Assembly: GCF_016861605.1 (NCBI RefSeq)
Contig: NZ_BOLM01000024.1
Coordinates: 1-39,000, forward strand
From: Levilactobacillus wangkuiensis
GTDB taxonomy: Bacteria; Bacillota; Bacilli; Lactobacillales; Lactobacillaceae
Direction of reading: 5' to 3'
DNA: 39,000 nucleotides
The number at the start of each line of letters is the position of its first letter. The first letter of the stretch is position 1. A program made the position numbers and the translations under genes. Shown in pieces: positions 6,673 through 17,787 of this stretch. The notes beneath the pieces are model-generated. The model saw only the letters and a program-made list of their open reading frames with translations. It had not been told where the DNA came from and searched no databases.

Positions 6673-9600
6673 TCAATGACGCTTGCGAACAACTGGCACC
6701 AATAAGAGCGACAACAGCAATGCCCCCACGACAGCCCATAAGCTTTCATTCTTCTGGCTAGTTGCTGGTAAGACCCGCTGTTGCTGCCGGTTAGCAGTTT
6801 GCTGTTCGGTCGTCGTCGCGTGCTTAGACGCTTGCCGCAACCGGGCCGCAATGCTGGTCTGGCCGCCGAAAAGATGTTCGTTACCAGTCAATTGGTCACT
6901 AGTCGCCTGGCTGCTTGTCCGTGGATACTGGGTAGCCGCTCCTAACCGGTGTCGGTTATTTTGAGTCGCTTGCCGCCGCACACTGATTGGGTGTGAAGCT
7001 GCCTTCGACTGATGAATCTTCGGCATAACTAGGCCGTTGACAAATTTTGCCGCGTCCTTAACCCCTGCACCCGGTGTATCAGCAATCAGTGGATCACGAC
7101 CCATTTTAGCCTCTTCACCGTCCAGTAAGCCGTCGCCATCCGTGTCCGGATTCAACGGATTCGTATGGTCGCGCAACTCATCGCCGTCGGACAAGCCATC
7201 CCCGTCAGTATCCGGATTCAGTGGATCAAGGTGATCCCGCAGCTCCTCACCATCGGGCACCCCGTCTCCATCCGTATCGACGGAACGTGGATTTGTGCCG
7301 GTCTTAATTTCATCGCTGTCACTGACGCCGTCGCCATCCGTATCCACTTTGCTAGGATCCGTCTCTGGCTGGTCGCTCGGGTAGCTTGGGTTGTCGGGGA
7401 CTAAAGGATTTCTCCCAACCTTAATTTCATCGCCATCGCTCAAGCCATCCCCGTCGGTATCGGCGTTTAACGGGTCAGTCCCCGCTTTGATTTCATCACC
7501 ATCACTCAGGCCATCGCCATCCGTATCTGCCTTGTTCGGGTCGGTACCGGCTTTCAATTCGTCCTCACTAGTGACACCATCCTTATCTGGATCGACCCCG
7601 TAGTGAATAAACTTCGGCGCACCGGGATCACTGGCATCGACGACCGTGACGCCGCCGTCACCATCCGGGAGCGTTACGGTAGTCGACTGCGGGTCAATTG
7701 TTTGTTCAACTGACTCTGACTGACCGTCCTTGGTTTCCTTCAACCTTTGTTCCCCAGCCCCAGTCTTGGTTGCTGGAACGTTCGTGTACACCGTCTGTGT
7801 GCCATCTGGCCACTTCTTCGTGATTTTCACCACGTTGCCAGCCGCATCTTTTTCGGTAATGGTTATCGTCCCATCCTCGGCAGTCTCTTTGCCTCGTACC
7901 GTCAAGGCCCCCGGCATAACGGTCACTTGGTAGTTGGCATTGCCACTGGTAGCGGTAATCGTGTAAACACCGGTCACTGGGTCGTCAGGCGCCGTGTACG
8001 TCAGCTGGAGATTGGCAATCTGGTCACCAGGCTTAAGTTCACCACTAGTGCTAGTGAGCTTCGCGTCATTCTGTGGATTCGGCTCGCCCTCATATTTCTG
8101 CTGACTAACAACCTGAATGATTACCGGTCGCTGGTTAACGGTTAGTGTACCGGTACCGAACGAGGTGTAGGTATAATTCTTATCTCCCGTTAAACTGTCT
8201 TGAACACTCTGTTTCAAGCGAATTTGGTAATCTCCGGCTTGCAATGCGTCAACGAGTTCGTCAGCGGGTGTGTCAGCGGGAACAACTTTTTTCGTAGCGT
8301 TATCAAAAAACTCGAAGTCCTTGGGATCAGTAATTTCTGTAGTTGTCGCTTGCTCAGGGTCTGTTGCCGATTGCTTGGATACTGTCGCTGACAGCTTAGG
8401 TAACGCATCACCGTAAACCATGGTAGCATTGGCAACCGTCACGCTCGCTTTTGCCGGCGCAATGGTCAAGGTCCCAACGTTATCAAACGATACCGCGTAA
8501 TTCCCCGGGTCCGTAGTCGCAGCAATCGTATACTTACCAGCATTCGTGCCAGTCACCGTCAACTTAACACCGAGCGCATCAAGCGTGTCCGGTGTGACCA
8601 AGGTCCCCCCAGAAATATGAAATGTTGGTTTGGGTGTTGTCGCGCCATAAACAATAGCCAAATCATCCACATGAACCTGAATTGGCTTTGGCGCAATGGT
8701 AAAGGCCGTAGAAGCTGGATTGAGTGTCACAGTGTAGTTCGGATTAATCTCTGAAGTTGGATCCAAAGTAATGGCATAATCTCCCGCATTTTCGCCTTTT
8801 CCTCGGACTAATTTCACCCCAAGTTTGGCAATGTCATCTCCATTAACCATGGCATTCGCCGAATCACTGGTCAAGATCAAGGCTGGATCTTTATCACCAT
8901 AGGTCTTCGTTCTAATGTCAGCGGTCACATAAATTTGCCGTGGGTTCACAGTGAGTTTTGCGGAATCAAATTCGGTGAAAGTATAATTGGGGTCACTCTT
9001 TAGCCTAGTCTGAGCTTTCGCCGTATACCGAATCGAGTAATCACCATTAGCCTGCAAGTCCTTCGGCTGAACCGACTGGCCGTCAGTGTCGACGATTTCA
9101 AAATCTCCCTGACTAAGCTGAAATTGAGGTTTCGTTTCATCACTCTTTAAAATGCCTAAACTACCAGAAAATTTCGGTACGTCTCCATAGTATACGGTTT
9201 CCGGACTCACAGTCACAGTCGCGGTCGCCACTTTGGGCGTAATTGTAACGCCCCCAGAAATATATAACCCCGCATTGGGATTCTTACTCAAGCTCTTTAA
9301 GTGAGCACGCCCGGCATCTGTTAGGTTAATCACGTACGTGCCCACATCCTTGGGTTCAGACAATGGGGTCTCAAGGTCATCAACATTTACATAGCTAAAG
9401 TATTCCGGATAGTTGCTAAAACTAGCCTTTTGTTCATCCGTAAGCTCACCAAAATCTTTCCCAAATTGGACGCTTGGGAATTTCTGTGCCGTGCCATAAA
9501 CCTGCTTCCAGCTGCCAAATGTCGCCAATACATCCTGGGCATCCTGGTTCTTGGTCGTTAGGTCGTCTAGATTGACCTTAAAACTAACCAGCAGGTTTTG

Positions 9601-11958
9601 AACCTTCTTCAACGCGGCGTACCCATTTTGACCGTCCTGCCAAATATCTGTCGGAATCGTGGTAGTTGCTGCGCTTTCAAAGGCAGTCTTGGCATCCCCG
9701 TTGGTCGCGGAAATCTGCGTATAAACATCGGTAATTGTCTTAAATAGGGCATCTGCTGCATCTTTTTGAGCAGTCGTTAAACCACCAAGTGCCGTAAATT
9801 TCTGGTAAAGGTCAGTGGCCTCATTCTTATAGTCCTCCGCCTTTGCCTGGTTCGCAGCGGCTTGGCCCTCCCAGTACGTGAGGGTATCTTTCGTTGGTAA
9901 CAATAAACTCCCACTAGCCTGCGGATTACCTTCGTCCATGGAATCCGTCGCGCCGGCATTGTCTACTGGGGACCAGTAGTAGTCGGCACTAGTGATGGGT
10001 GTCTTCCCACCACTAGTCACGTCTACACCATTGTTTTGGAGCGGCTGCCCGTTCAAACCATCAGTTACTGACTGGCCGGTCCCCACTGTCGCACGTACAT
10101 TAACTGGCTGACCGTCCACCGTCGTACCAGTGGCCGTGTAGTAGTGACCGATTGGATTAGATTTAGCCGCTGGTGCCGACGTGGTTGTTCCAGTAGTTGA
10201 TGCATCAATCAGAACCTGGCCAGCACCTGGCGCATTTAACGTGACCTCAGCCGGCGTGTACCCCGGAATCGACACCAAGACTGGTTTCCCCGCAACGGTC
10301 ACCACTTCCACTGGATTTAACCCAGCAATGGGTTGCCTGGTCACAGAATCAACTGGCGTGACAGTCGCTTTAAATGCCAATCTTACCGGAACCGTCATGT
10401 TTTGGTTATCTGCATCGGTAACCGTATAACTGTAGTAGGTGTCATCCGCGATGTTCTTAAACGCATCGCCACCAATATAGTGAACCGTACCATTATTGTT
10501 GGCGACAACTTGATCCCCATCAATGACATAAATATTTCCCGCCGAATCCGTCGGGATAACTGCAATCAAAGACGGGTCAAGGGTTGGGTCAGCGGCCACT
10601 GCACGTTGGGCCGCAGCCTGCGTTGAGAAGATAGAGATGGTATCCCCAATGTTAGCTATGGCTTTAACGTTGGTTTTGTCGAGTAAAGCGCCAGAATCAG
10701 CAGAGTCAACTAGATTAACCTGTAGGGGAATCGTTTTTGGCGAATAACTAAAGTTAGTAATTTTAGCAGAATAATCGTTCATGCTACCACCAGTAGAAGC
10801 AGCTACTGAAATGGAATAACCAGTTTTAACATCATCGATATGCCGTGAAAGTGTAAGATTGTTTAGCTTAACCGTTAACATCTGTGTGGTAGCATCATAG
10901 TTCATCGTAAACGGATTTTCCGGATTAGAGGAACGCGTCAATTTATACTCGCTAGCATACCGCCAATCTATACCTTGGTCACCTGCCGATTGTAAAGTCC
11001 CACTTCCATCTGTATAACGCCAACCAACGTAAGGACTCCCCGTAGGATCACGGAAGTCCGTCTGATTATTATACTCATCAAATACAAAACCAAAGGCATT
11101 ATCCAGACCAGCGATTCCTAAGCGTCCACCAGAACCACCTTCCGTAGCTTTCTCCGGATTACCTGGGGCAAAGATGAAGCCCACACTATCGGCCCCACCG
11201 TTATTTTTACTCCCAACTCCCAGTGCCCCCGTCATAGAAAAGTTGTGTGTGAAGTCAATCGCATGTTCGAACGACACATGGGCTACCTGATGCCCTTGGA
11301 TACTGGTTGACCTATTAGGTGACGAATAATATTTGTGGTAGTCATTGGTTGTCAGTGAAATACTACCGTCCTTGCCAATTGTTTGCGTGGTCGTATTATC
11401 GGTCGGATCATCGTCCTGATCACTGCCACCCCGATTTTCAACGGTCGCCGTGAAATGTTGCCCAATTTGAGCCGCAGTTAAATTAACCTGCGATGTATCC
11501 GCCCCGACACTCACGTCGCTGTTCGCAGACAATACCGGATAGGTCTTTTCCGCAGCCGCGGCCTTAGCTGCCCCGGCATCGGTCCGACTCACCGCAATAT
11601 TAGGGGTCACCGCCGTATAGCGTACAGCCCTCTGTGGGGTTGGTTTAACTGGAACTGGCTCCTTAGGCGTTGTTGGATCCTGTGGCTTTGATGTATCCAC
11701 CGGTGGCGTGCTCGTCGTTGGTGTGGTTTTCAGCTTAGTCGTTGCCGGCTCAGTCACAGGCGCTCCTGGTGTGACGGCTGTGGTTGGTGGCTCCGTGGCC
11801 GCCTGCACGGTCATCGTGCCGGTACTTTCAGCGATGGCAACCGCCGAAAGACTTACCAGTAACGTCCCAAATAGCCGGGTCTTCACCCGCCACCCGGTGT
11901 GCCCTTTGTACAGAATTAAATGCTTCTTCACTGTTTGATTCGCAATTTTTTGTCTCAA
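6673..11958 (-). CDS. Wall-anchored L-type lectin/MBG/TSP3 adhesin
   Basis: A 1761-residue surface adhesin. In order: a signal peptide with a divergent KxYKxGKxW-like motif (LYKGHTGW, 16-23) and hydrophobic core to about 54; a Thr/Pro-rich segment; an L-type (legume-like) lectin domain at about 160-405, with [10 protein letters not shown] and [13 protein letters not shown]; beta-type domains; a helical segment near 690-830; about five MBG-type domains (VYYGD, KTYGD, IVYGA, MVYGD openings, about 910-1290); one roughly 95-residue repeat unit like those of the larger adhesin; seven thrombospondin type 3 calcium repeats ([12 protein letters not shown] type, about 1456-1616); and a C-terminal anchor LPATS at 1730, a helix and a RKRH tail. 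LPATS differs from canonical LPxTG at the last position. It starts at TTG (11958), supported by AAGGAGAT, the same start type as its paralogue. Likely role: carbohydrate binding at the cell surface. Confidence 0.88.
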   Translation of the reverse strand: MRQKIANQTVKKHLILYKGHTGWRVKTRLFGTLLVSLSAVAIAESTGTMTVQAATEPPTTAVTPGAPVTEPATTKLKTTPTTSTPPVDTSKPQDPTTPKEPVPVKPTPQRAVRYTAVTPNIAVSRTDAGAAKAAAAEKTYPVLSANSDVSVGADTSQVNLTAAQIGQHFTATVENRGGSDQDDDPTDNTTTQTIGKDGSISLTTNDYHKYYSSPNRSTSIQGHQVAHVSFEHAIDFTHNFSMTGALGVGSKNNGGADSVGFIFAPGNPEKATEGGSGGRLGIAGLDNAFGFVFDEYNNQTDFRDPTGSPYVGWRYTDGSGTLQSAGDQGIDWRYASEYKLTRSSNPENPFTMNYDATTQMLTVKLNNLTLSRHIDDVKTGYSISVAASTGGSMNDYSAKITNFSYSPKTIPLQVNLVDSADSGALLDKTNVKAIANIGDTISIFSTQAAAQRAVAADPTLDPSLIAVIPTDSAGNIYVIDGDQVVANNNGTVHYIGGDAFKNIADDTYYSYTVTDADNQNMTVPVRLAFKATVTPVDSVTRQPIAGLNPVEVVTVAGKPVLVSIPGYTPAEVTLNAPGAGQVLIDASTTGTTTSAPAAKSNPIGHYYTATGTTVDGQPVNVRATVGTGQSVTDGLNGQPLQNNGVDVTSGGKTPITSADYYWSPVDNAGATDSMDEGNPQASGSLLLPTKDTLTYWEGQAAANQAKAEDYKNEATDLYQKFTALGGLTTAQKDAADALFKTITDVYTQISATNGDAKTAFESAATTTIPTDIWQDGQNGYAALKKVQNLLVSFKVNLDDLTTKNQDAQDVLATFGSWKQVYGTAQKFPSVQFGKDFGELTDEQKASFSNYPEYFSYVNVDDLETPLSEPKDVGTYVINLTDAGRAHLKSLSKNPNAGLYISGGVTITPKVATATVTVSPETVYYGDVPKFSGSLGILKSDETKPQFQLSQGDFEIVDTDGQSVQPKDLQANGDYSIRYTAKAQTRLKSDPNYTFTEFDSAKLTVNPRQIYVTADIRTKTYGDKDPALILTSDSANAMVNGDDIAKLGVKLVRGKGENAGDYAITLDPTSEINPNYTVTLNPASTAFTIAPKPIQVHVDDLAIVYGATTPKPTFHISGGTLVTPDTLDALGVKLTVTGTNAGKYTIAATTDPGNYAVSFDNVGTLTIAPAKASVTVANATMVYGDALPKLSATVSKQSATDPEQATTTEITDPKDFEFFDNATKKVVPADTPADELVDALQAGDYQIRLKQSVQDSLTGDKNYTYTSFGTGTLTVNQRPVIIQVVSQQKYEGEPNPQNDAKLTSTSGELKPGDQIANLQLTYTAPDDPVTGVYTITATSGNANYQVTVMPGALTVRGKETAEDGTITITEKDAAGNVVKITKKWPDGTQTVYTNVPATKTGAGEQRLKETKDGQSESVEQTIDPQSTTVTLPDGDGGVTVVDASDPGAPKFIHYGVDPDKDGVTSEDELKAGTDPNKADTDGDGLSDGDEIKAGTDPLNADTDGDGLSDGDEIKVGRNPLVPDNPSYPSDQPETDPSKVDTDGDGVSDSDEIKTGTNPRSVDTDGDGVPDGEELRDHLDPLNPDTDGDGLSDGDELRDHTNPLNPDTDGDGLLDGEEAKMGRDPLIADTPGAGVKDAAKFVNGLVMPKIHQSKAASHPISVRRQATQNNRHRLGAATQYPRTSSQATSDQLTGNEHLFGGQTSIAARLRQASKHATTTEQQTANRQQQRVLPATSQKNESLWAVVGALLLSLLLVPVVRKRH

Positions 11959-12038
11959 GACCCAGATCTCCTTTTCGCCTGGTAGCGGTCGTTCCAGCCA
12001 ACGACGGACTAGGTTCTCTTTTTAATTAACGCTCACGC

Positions 12039-12473
12039 TTAAATTTCCCCTGGAATCGGCAGCGCGTGCCGTTTTTGTGCTTGATTAGCTAAAACATAAT
12101 AGTCGTGTGCGATTATTTCTGGCGCTAAATACGGTGGATTGCCCACGAGGCTCAGGGCGCTTTGCCACCAGTACAGGTCGTGCTTTTCAAAGTAACTGGT
12201 CATCTCGCCGGACAGTCCACTGAGCTGATCACGTTCGATGAACAAGAGTAAATCGACCAAATAGTCCAGATGCACCTGCAGGTCAACGTAGAGTTCCCCG
12301 TCTTGATTTTGCTCAGCTGACGTCGCCGACCACGTTGGGGCCAAAATCCAGGACCAATGGCGCGTGCCGGGCTGTTGCTGACGAGGCAGCGTCAACAGGG
12401 TCTTGCGTAGGTCAACCACGCGATCAGTAATATTGGTGACTGTTTTGGCGTAAGCCGCTTGATAGGTAAGCAT
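12039..12473 (-). CDS. Hypothetical protein, 144 residues
   Basis: A soluble, Trp- and Leu-rich protein with no signal peptide, membrane segment or motif I recognise. It begins MLTYQAAYAKTVTNITDRVV and looks largely alpha-helical. The ATG at 12473 is very well supported by GGGAGGAGGGA. It ends 80 bases upstream of the adhesin TTG start on the same strand with no terminator between, so the two may be co-transcribed. No function is proposed. Confidence 0.7.
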   Translation of the reverse strand: MLTYQAAYAKTVTNITDRVVDLRKTLLTLPRQQQPGTRHWSWILAPTWSATSAEQNQDGELYVDLQVHLDYLVDLLLFIERDQLSGLSGEMTSYFEKHDLYWWQSALSLVGNPPYLAPEIIAHDYYVLANQAQKRHALPIPGEI

Positions 12474-13069
12474 CGAATCCCTCCTCCCAACAGTTTAAGT
12501 AGTTAATCCATGGTGCTATGTAAGCTTTGATTCAGCGAATCCCTAAATGCTGACTTACCGGGTGTGGACGTAAGCGTTTCCAACCCCATCCAGGGTATAT
12601 CGCCCGATTAATTCGAGATTGTTGCTGTTAATCAGTAACACTGTCTGTAAATAAGTTTTTACTGAAAAATAGCCGAAAAATCCGGCGGTCAGTGACCTGA
12701 ATCCTAGCGATCTCGAACAAATTCGTCATGATTTGTCCGTTAATCCAGCGAGTTTATTCGTTCAACCCTTATGCCACCCGTCATCTGCATCCCCCGATTC
12801 GTGACTAACGCGCGCCCAGCAACTCGGCAACCAAGCTCGCCAGGACCGTTAACTGGGTCCCGATGGCACTCACAGTATAGTTGCGCCCCAACAAACATTC
12901 AAGGCGTTTACACTTAATATATCGTTATTATCACGCCTTATATTATCTGTAACATGAACTTTATGCATTTAGTGTCCGATTCATTGTATATACGGCTAAT
13001 GACCTGTCGAGATTCTGACGTTCAGTGTCGCTTGAATTTTGGCCCTTAGGTTGCTCAGGGTAACCTAAA
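12474..13069. other. About 600-base intergenic region
   Basis: No ORF with a ribosome binding site is visible on either strand. It must hold the promoter for the 144-residue gene and probably the adhesin (minus strand). No repeat or structured RNA was recognised. Confidence 0.4.
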
Positions 13070-13100
13070 AGGACGCGCCTGCAAACTGCAAGCACGTCCT
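13070..13100 (-). terminator. Intrinsic terminator after the SH3-like secreted protein
   Basis: Stem AGGACG...CGTCCT extended by an inner TGCA/TGCA arm, followed on the minus strand by TTTTAGG. It lies 30 bases beyond the stop codon. Confidence 0.75.
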
Positions 13101-13130
13101 ATCCTGAACTTTAATTTAAGCGGTAATCAC

Positions 13131-14051
13131 TCATTCATCATACAAGGCGATTTCGCCATAGTACGCCGGAACCCGCACGATACTAAACATCGCGTAATCC
13201 CCATTGGCCAGCTGTTTGACGCCGACCCCAACTTTAGCGGGAACGTAGAAGTTTTGTTCCGTCACACCATCGGTCCCGGAGCCGTCAAACATATTATCCT
13301 CGACCCAGGTCTCCCATGCCAAGCCGTTCAGCACGTCGTCCTTGCTACCGACGACCACCGTACTGAGGGTCTTGTCATACCCGAAGCCATAGGTCAGATT
13401 GTTGGCTGCCAAGAGCTTGCTAAATTGGTCATTGTCAGACGACCCCAGCCAGCTAGTCAGCGGGCCATTCCAAAAGCCTGGCGTAATGCTCGTTGATCTA
13501 GAAAAATGGTAGGTTGGCCCAACCAGTTGCGAAGCGACCTGCTTGGCCTGTGCCATGGTTGCGGCGTCTGGCTTCACACCCCCGACCAGACTATTGGCAA
13601 TTTTCAGAGCCAGTTGGTCATCGGTGCTGGTCGCTGGCTTTGTGGTCGGTTGCGTCGTGGTTTTGGTCGTTGCTGGCGTCGTCGCAGTCGTGGCCGCTTT
13701 CAAATAGCCGCGCCAGATCCACCCACTCAGCGTCCCATCAGCCGATTTGACGTGATAGTAAATCGGCGTAGTCCCTTTACGCTTGTTGTACAACTTTTCG
13801 TGTGCATCCGTCGTCCACACCACAGTTGGTGTCACGTCATTATTGCTGTAACGCAGCCCTAGATGCTTCGAGTAACGGGCGCCGGTGGTTGCCGTGTAGC
13901 TGTGCTGGCGCATACTCCGCCGCCACATCAACCGCACGGAACGTGACCGAGCCGCCGAATACTGCTGGTTGGCTGAAACGCTTTGACTGACGCTCAAGCC
14001 GCCACCCAGACTGACCAGTGCGATACCTAATCCTAACAATCTTTTGTTCAT
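13131..14051 (-). CDS. Secreted protein with SH3-like N-terminal domain
   Basis: A 306-residue exported protein. A signal peptide (1-28, cleavage near VSANQQ) leads into a basic segment and an SH3/GW-like module (about 48-118: YSKHLGLRYSNN, WTTDAHEKLYNKRKG, IYYHVKSADGTLSGWIWRGYL), typical of lactobacillar wall-associated proteins. A Thr-rich linker (120-143) joins it to a C-terminal domain (145-306) that I do not recognise; it ends NGDYAMFSIVRVPAYYG. No LPxTG or membrane helix is present, so retention would be through the SH3-like module. The start is the ATG at 14051, preceded by AGGAGGAG. Confidence 0.75.
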   Translation of the reverse strand: MNKRLLGLGIALVSLGGGLSVSQSVSANQQYSAARSRSVRLMWRRSMRQHSYTATTGARYSKHLGLRYSNNDVTPTVVWTTDAHEKLYNKRKGTTPIYYHVKSADGTLSGWIWRGYLKAATTATTPATTKTTTQPTTKPATSTDDQLALKIANSLVGGVKPDAATMAQAKQVASQLVGPTYHFSRSTSITPGFWNGPLTSWLGSSDNDQFSKLLAANNLTYGFGYDKTLSTVVVGSKDDVLNGLAWETWVEDNMFDGSGTDGVTEQNFYVPAKVGVGVKQLANGDYAMFSIVRVPAYYGEIALYDE

Positions 14052-14120
14052 GAAATCTCCTCCTAGACGAACCTAATTTTACCATTCGTAATTGATTAAC
14101 GCACGGTCTAGCGCAAATTA

Positions 14121-14170
14121 AAAAGATGACCAGCCTCTCGGGATTTCTCCTTGGAGAGTGGTCATCTTTC
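14121..14170 (-). terminator. Intrinsic terminator after the small secreted pair
   Basis: Stem AAAGATGACCA/TGGTCATCTTT with a second inner CTCTC/GAGAG arm, then T-rich sequence, 15 bases past the stop on the minus strand. Confidence 0.85.
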
Positions 14171-14184
14171 TAGTTCACGTCTAC

Positions 14185-14748
14185 TTAATCAGTGAAGTCT
14201 TCGCTTGCCCCGGTTGGGTTGAAGGCTTTCGCTTGGCCCTTGGTCTTGTAGTAATGTTGCAGGTGGACTTCGCCGTTGCCGATGTTCCACATCGCGTACA
14301 CGTACAGTGACTTGATCGTCTTGCCTTTATAATGGCGCTTGACGATTTTATAGCCTTCCGTTCCGGGCGTCCCCATTGCAGAAGCCTTGGTGTGGTTAGC
14401 CCATTCTTCATCAAGCAGCCACCCCTTGCTCATAAATAGCAATGTATTATGTTTCCCAGTTTTAATATTCCTCATGCTTTTATTCAAGTTGGCAGTCTTT
14501 ATCTGGCTATAACCCGTGACCCACTTTTTCCCTTTGAAATTCCGGTACGAAGTTGTCTTAGCCGCAATCGTGTAGCGGTTGTAATGACCATTCTGGTAAT
14601 AGTACCAAGTTCCCTGGAACTTCTTCGGCGCGCTAGCCAGACTCATCTTGGCACTAGCTTGCGCATCAACTGTGGGGTTGGCAACGGCCAAGACCGCGCC
14701 AAAACTAACTGACGCCAAGAGTGCGCCCATCATGTTGGTAAATTTCAT
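14185..14748 (-). CDS. Small secreted protein, GTWYxY family, copy 2
   Basis: A 187-residue exported protein with a signal peptide (1-31, ending VDAQA) and a mature part opening APKKFQGTWYYYQNGHYN. It ends HYYKTKGQAKAFNPTGA. It is a clear paralogue of the adjacent upstream gene (GTWYHY near the start, HYYQTKAQAKFFNPVGA at the end). No catalytic motif is visible; the mature region looks like a small beta domain. The ATG at 14748 follows AAGGAGGAA. A 30-base gap separates it from the upstream paralogue, so the pair is probably one transcript ending at the terminator just downstream. Confidence 0.78.
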   Translation of the reverse strand: MKFTNMMGALLASVSFGAVLAVANPTVDAQASAKMSLASAPKKFQGTWYYYQNGHYNRYTIAAKTTSYRNFKGKKWVTGYSQIKTANLNKSMRNIKTGKHNTLLFMSKGWLLDEEWANHTKASAMGTPGTEGYKIVKRHYKGKTIKSLYVYAMWNIGNGEVHLQHYYKTKGQAKAFNPTGASEDFTD

Positions 14749-14778
14749 TGTCGTATTCCTCCTTATTTCCCGAATTAC

Positions 14779-15339
14779 TTATTTGTGTAACGCACCAACT
14801 GGATTGAAGAATTTAGCTTGGGCCTTGGTTTGGTAATAGTGGTCCGCCAACTGCTTACCCCAGTTTTTCACGACGGCCTTGTTATACAGCACTTTAACGG
14901 ATTTGCCCTTATAGGTCTTGTGAATCACCTTATAAGTTCCGCCCCCATTAGTCATGAACATCCCGTAAGCCACGACTTTGGTATAGCCGTCCTTAACGTT
15001 CTTGGCGCTGGTCCAGTGAAGCTTCTTATTGCTCCAGCCTTCTCTAAAGTTTTCTTGGTCCTTAGTCGTATGTAGCGTCCCGGTCCACTTGGCCTTCTTC
15101 TTCCCAAAGGCATCAAAGTAGTTCTTCACCGTCATCGTCTTGGCCCCGATGGTCACCGTCTTATAGTAATACCCATTGTTTTCCTCGTAGTGGTACCAGG
15201 TTCCCCGGATACTCTTCGGAAACGCGGCCAAACTGGTCTTCGCCGCTTGGGCTTGAACCGTGGCGGGGCCGGTGATAGCCGCCGTGGCGCCAATCGTGGT
15301 TGCGACCATCAGCGCGCTAAAAATATGAGTCATTCGCAT
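14779..15339 (-). CDS. Small secreted protein, GTWYxY family, copy 1
   Basis: A 186-residue exported protein: signal peptide (1-33), then LAAFPKSIRGTWYHYEEN and a lysine- and tyrosine-rich domain ending in HYYQTKAQAKFFNPVGALHK. It is the first gene of the pair with the gene at 14185. Between the shared ends the two diverge strongly, which suggests an old duplication. The ATG at 15339 has TAAGGAGGAA upstream; an in-frame ATG at 15333 is possible. The function is unknown. Confidence 0.78.
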   Translation of the reverse strand: MRMTHIFSALMVATTIGATAAITGPATVQAQAAKTSLAAFPKSIRGTWYHYEENNGYYYKTVTIGAKTMTVKNYFDAFGKKKAKWTGTLHTTKDQENFREGWSNKKLHWTSAKNVKDGYTKVVAYGMFMTNGGGTYKVIHKTYKGKSVKVLYNKAVVKNWGKQLADHYYQTKAQAKFFNPVGALHK

Positions 15340-15483
15340 CGTGTGTTCCTCCTTAATTTCAAATCCGTTAGCGTGTTTCGCACATCTATTAGGTACGATA
15401 AATGTTTATGTAACTAACAAATTTAAGTATAGCAATCACCGGTGTCACAATTTGTCGTTTGGTGACGGGCAAACAAAAATAAT

Positions 15484-15520
15484 CAAAAAACGCTCCCGGC
15501 ATGGTGTCGAGAACGTTTCG
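15484..15520 (-). terminator. Intrinsic terminator after the BspA-like gene
   Basis: On the minus strand AAACGTTCTCG pairs with CGGGAGCGTTT (with G-U pairs), then TTTT. It is 12 bases past the stop. Confidence 0.8.
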
Positions 15521-15531
15521 TCATGACTGAT

Positions 15532-17787
15532 TTAGCTAAAAATACGCCGAACAAAGCGTGGATTGGCCGTGACAAACCCGCCAGCCACGCGATAACGCCG
15601 GGTCCCGTGATCCGAGAAATCCCAGCCACGCACGACCAATCGCCGTCCGACTGGCACGCGGCGCTTACGCTGCTGGCAGTTGGCATCCCGGTACAGGCCA
15701 ATCGCCCGTTTCGTCCGGATATGCTGGGGATAGCTCTGCCGCCCCGTCTGAACCAGTTGACGGTTGGCCGTCACGTACTGGCCGTTCATCAAGTAAAACC
15801 GGGTCGTCAGATGATGGCGAACCAGTCGTTTGACCCGCAGTCGTTGGCCCTGCCGGACGTGGCGGACCTTGCCCGTTAGATTGGCGCGACGATACTGATT
15901 GACCCCACGCGGATTGATGACCGTGATGACCCGGGCCCTCTGCCGTGGCGAGTAGTAGGTTGGCTGAACGTAAGCCGGCTGGGTGGTCACATAGCCCGTC
16001 AGCCGGTACGTTGGTGATTGATGATTGACATCGCGGACTCGATACCGCGGTCGTCCATGCCGTGACAGCCGCTGACCGATGACCACCAGCTGGGGTTGCC
16101 GGCCCCGCGGTTGCTTCTTGTACCAGGTCAGGCGCTGCCGGGATGTGAACGTCGGTTGCCGGTAGAGGCCGAGTTTGCGAATGGCCGTGAGACTACTGCC
16201 AACAAAAACGTCCGCTCCCGTCGTAGGTTCCGGGGCTGGTTTAACGGGCGGCAGTGGCGGTTGAACGGGTGGCGTGACGGGATGGACGGGCCGATTAACC
16301 GGTTCCCAAACGTAAACCTGTCTGCCAGCCGGGCGGTGATCGCCCGTATAGGCCGCAATCAGACCGTCACTGGTATATTTGGCGCCCCACGGATCAGTCT
16401 CGGTCCCGGCACCCACGGCCTGCCACTTTCCCGTGGTCGTGGCCGTTACTGGTACGGGTGACAGTTGTGGATTTTGCTCCGCATCTATCCAGAGGCCCAC
16501 GGGTGATAAGGTATCCTTCGCATAGAACTGCATTCGGGGACCCAAGACCAATCTGCGAAGCGCCCCATCACCATTGAACATATCCAGCGTATAAGTATAT
16601 TTACTAGCCTTAGCATCCAGTGTCACCTTGAAATTGGAAATGTCTAAGCTGGTCAACTGACTATCCCCGGCAAACATTTCTAATAACCCGTCGAACCCTT
16701 CCCCCTTATCATAGGGGTCTGACAGGACCGAGTCCGTCTCAAAGTTCGCCAAATCAAGTCGTTTCAGGCTAGTGTCTTTATTGAACATCCGACTAAAGTC
16801 TTGGACCTGTTTAGTCTCGAAGCTTTTTAAATCGAGGGACTGCAGATTCGTCATCCCGGCAAACATGTACTTCATGTAACGGGTCCGTCGCGTGTCAAAG
16901 CCAGACACATCCACGTGACGCAACTCCCCGTCGGATTCAAACATCCCCGCCATATCGACGACCTGACCAGTTTTAAACTTGTCCTTATCGATTACTAAAG
17001 TTGTCAACTGTTCATCATAACCAAACATATCCAACATGTTAGTGACCTTAGCTGTGTTAAACCCAATTTTCAACCACTTCAATGCCTCCATGTTTTCAAA
17101 CATGGTATCCATCCGTGTCACGTTGGCCGTATTAAGATCCGACAAATCTAAGTACGTCAGTCCAGCCCCCCGAAACATGCCGGTCATGTTGGTCACATTC
17201 CTTGTATCAAAGTGACTAAAATCAAGGGTCTTAACCGACGTTGACGCAAACATATGATCCATGGTTGTAACCTGCGCTGTATCTAGGCCAGACAAGTCTA
17301 GCTGTTTGACGTGTAAATTGCTAAACATCCCCGTCATATTCGTTGTCTCATGCGTATCAAGGTTGGTCAGTCCCGTAAACGTGCTATTCTCACCCAGCCC
17401 AACGAAGAGGAGGCTAGCATCTTGGGGTGCCCTGAGTTTGCCTTTTAGCTCGATTGACCGCAGTTGGAGCTGAAAGTTTCCTGGCAGACCTTTAGCCAGT
17501 GTCTGAATAATAACGCCTTCATCATAATTTGCTCCCGAAACTGAGTTTTTATCCGGCAAGGTTCCCCCATCCCCACCATCAATAACCAGATGCTGACCAG
17601 CACCGTCATTGGTCAAGTACCACTGACAGTTGGTTCCCATCGTTCCACTGTAACTCTTCGTTGCTAGCGGCTCAGCCCGAACGGTCACTGACGATGCAAG
17701 CAATGACCCCTCCGACGGTCCACCTAATCCCAAGCTAGTCCCAACGACTAATCCAGCAAACAGCGTGACGACTTGTTTCTTCTCCAT
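15532..17787 (-). CDS. BspA-like leucine-rich surface protein with DUF5776 repeats
   Basis: A 751-residue secreted protein. A signal peptide (1-39) leads to a BspA-type (DUF285) leucine-rich array at about 135-415. About ten units of roughly 25 residues are recognisable by their MF motifs (for example NVTNMTGMF followed by LxxLDLSxxDT). A Pro-rich linker (about 495-525) joins it to three DUF5776 modules (about 530-751), including the hallmark ITVINPRGVNQYR-type segment in the middle copy. The tail is very rich in Arg/Lys and lacks LPxTG, so attachment is probably non-covalent. BspA-like proteins commonly bind host or matrix proteins. The ATG at 17787 is preceded by GGGGGAG. Confidence 0.85.
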   Translation of the reverse strand: MEKKQVVTLFAGLVVGTSLGLGGPSEGSLLASSVTVRAEPLATKSYSGTMGTNCQWYLTNDGAGQHLVIDGGDGGTLPDKNSVSGANYDEGVIIQTLAKGLPGNFQLQLRSIELKGKLRAPQDASLLFVGLGENSTFTGLTNLDTHETTNMTGMFSNLHVKQLDLSGLDTAQVTTMDHMFASTSVKTLDFSHFDTRNVTNMTGMFRGAGLTYLDLSDLNTANVTRMDTMFENMEALKWLKIGFNTAKVTNMLDMFGYDEQLTTLVIDKDKFKTGQVVDMAGMFESDGELRHVDVSGFDTRRTRYMKYMFAGMTNLQSLDLKSFETKQVQDFSRMFNKDTSLKRLDLANFETDSVLSDPYDKGEGFDGLLEMFAGDSQLTSLDISNFKVTLDAKASKYTYTLDMFNGDGALRRLVLGPRMQFYAKDTLSPVGLWIDAEQNPQLSPVPVTATTTGKWQAVGAGTETDPWGAKYTSDGLIAAYTGDHRPAGRQVYVWEPVNRPVHPVTPPVQPPLPPVKPAPEPTTGADVFVGSSLTAIRKLGLYRQPTFTSRQRLTWYKKQPRGRQPQLVVIGQRLSRHGRPRYRVRDVNHQSPTYRLTGYVTTQPAYVQPTYYSPRQRARVITVINPRGVNQYRRANLTGKVRHVRQGQRLRVKRLVRHHLTTRFYLMNGQYVTANRQLVQTGRQSYPQHIRTKRAIGLYRDANCQQRKRRVPVGRRLVVRGWDFSDHGTRRYRVAGGFVTANPRFVRRIFS

